Shown here piece by piece: positions 5,106-5,162 of a stretch of DNA of 5,162 nucleotides. Position 1 is the stretch's first letter; every line of letters begins with the position of its first letter. The stretch lies in NCBI GenBank assembly GCA_016873405.1, contig VGXH01000184.1, positions 1-5,162 of the forward strand. The letters are read 5' to 3'. The position numbers and the translations under genes are program-made. This stretch comes from a bacterium (GTDB lineage: Bacteria > Krumholzibacteriota > Krumholzibacteria > LZORAL124-64-63). The notes under the pieces were generated by a model, which was not told the DNA's origin, did no database searches, and saw nothing but the letters and a program-made list of their open reading frames with translations.

Positions 5106-5162
5106 TCAGCGCGCGAGCAGGCGCAAGGCCGCGTCGGCGACCGCAGTCACCTCGGGCAGGGG
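5106..5162 (-). CDS. C-terminal end of a convergent gene, product unknown
   Basis: Read on the minus strand from the window edge, 18 sense codons run PLPEVTAVADAALRLLAR and end at TGA (complement of 5106-5108). Codon use (mostly G or C in third position) and the helix-like, Leu/Ala/Arg-rich ending look like a genuine protein C terminus. A minus-strand gene here would also explain why the plus-strand operon stops. It is too short to assign a family; the gene continues to the right of the window. Chance openness over 57 bases at high GC cannot be excluded. Confidence 0.45.
   Translation of the reverse strand, partial: PLPEVTAVADAALRLLAR

Overview
This is a strongly GC-rich bacterial window with five tightly packed plus-strand genes, one of them cut by the left edge, and the tail of a minus-strand gene at the right edge. 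Two lipoproteins have signal peptides and residues after the lipidated cysteine that suit export to an outer membrane, and one belongs to the LpoB family, so the host is most likely a Gram-negative (diderm) bacterium. Composition and gene content would fit a high-GC proteobacterium or a candidate phylum of the FCB group, but the sequence does not settle the lineage.

Left part (1-2673). The window opens in the C-terminal part of a molybdenum hydroxylase large subunit (xanthine dehydrogenase / aldehyde oxidase family) that still has its catalytic glutamate motif. Its stop codon overlaps the start of an LpoB-family lipoprotein (543-1136). Four bases later comes a second, larger lipoprotein of about 510 residues (1141-2673) that resembles the COG3014 group of TPR-like proteins. 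The LpoB/COG3014 pair is a recognisable envelope module, probably tied to peptidoglycan synthesis.

Middle (2670-2856). Between the lipoprotein operon and the next gene lies the most striking feature of the window: a 179-base near-perfect palindrome (2674-2852) bounded on each side by CTAG. It looks like a small non-autonomous transposable element (MITE or similar folding repeat) that landed exactly on the TAG stop codon of the upstream gene. Removing it with one CTAG copy would leave the two flanking genes only 20 bases apart, so it appears to have split an existing operon. As plus-strand RNA it could form a hairpin of nearly 90 bases per arm, with three G.U pairs and a tandem G.A motif at the places where the upper arms differ.

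Right part (2877-5162). A 562-residue class V PLP-dependent aminotransferase / cysteine desulfurase-like protein, with the PLP lysine and a cysteine at the desulfurase position, overlaps by ATGA with a 178-residue multi-pass membrane protein. A minus-strand gene converges on the latter with only 7 bases between the stops; just its last 18 codons are visible. There are no rRNA or tRNA genes, CRISPR arrays or autonomous transposase genes, and no promoter could be identified with confidence.
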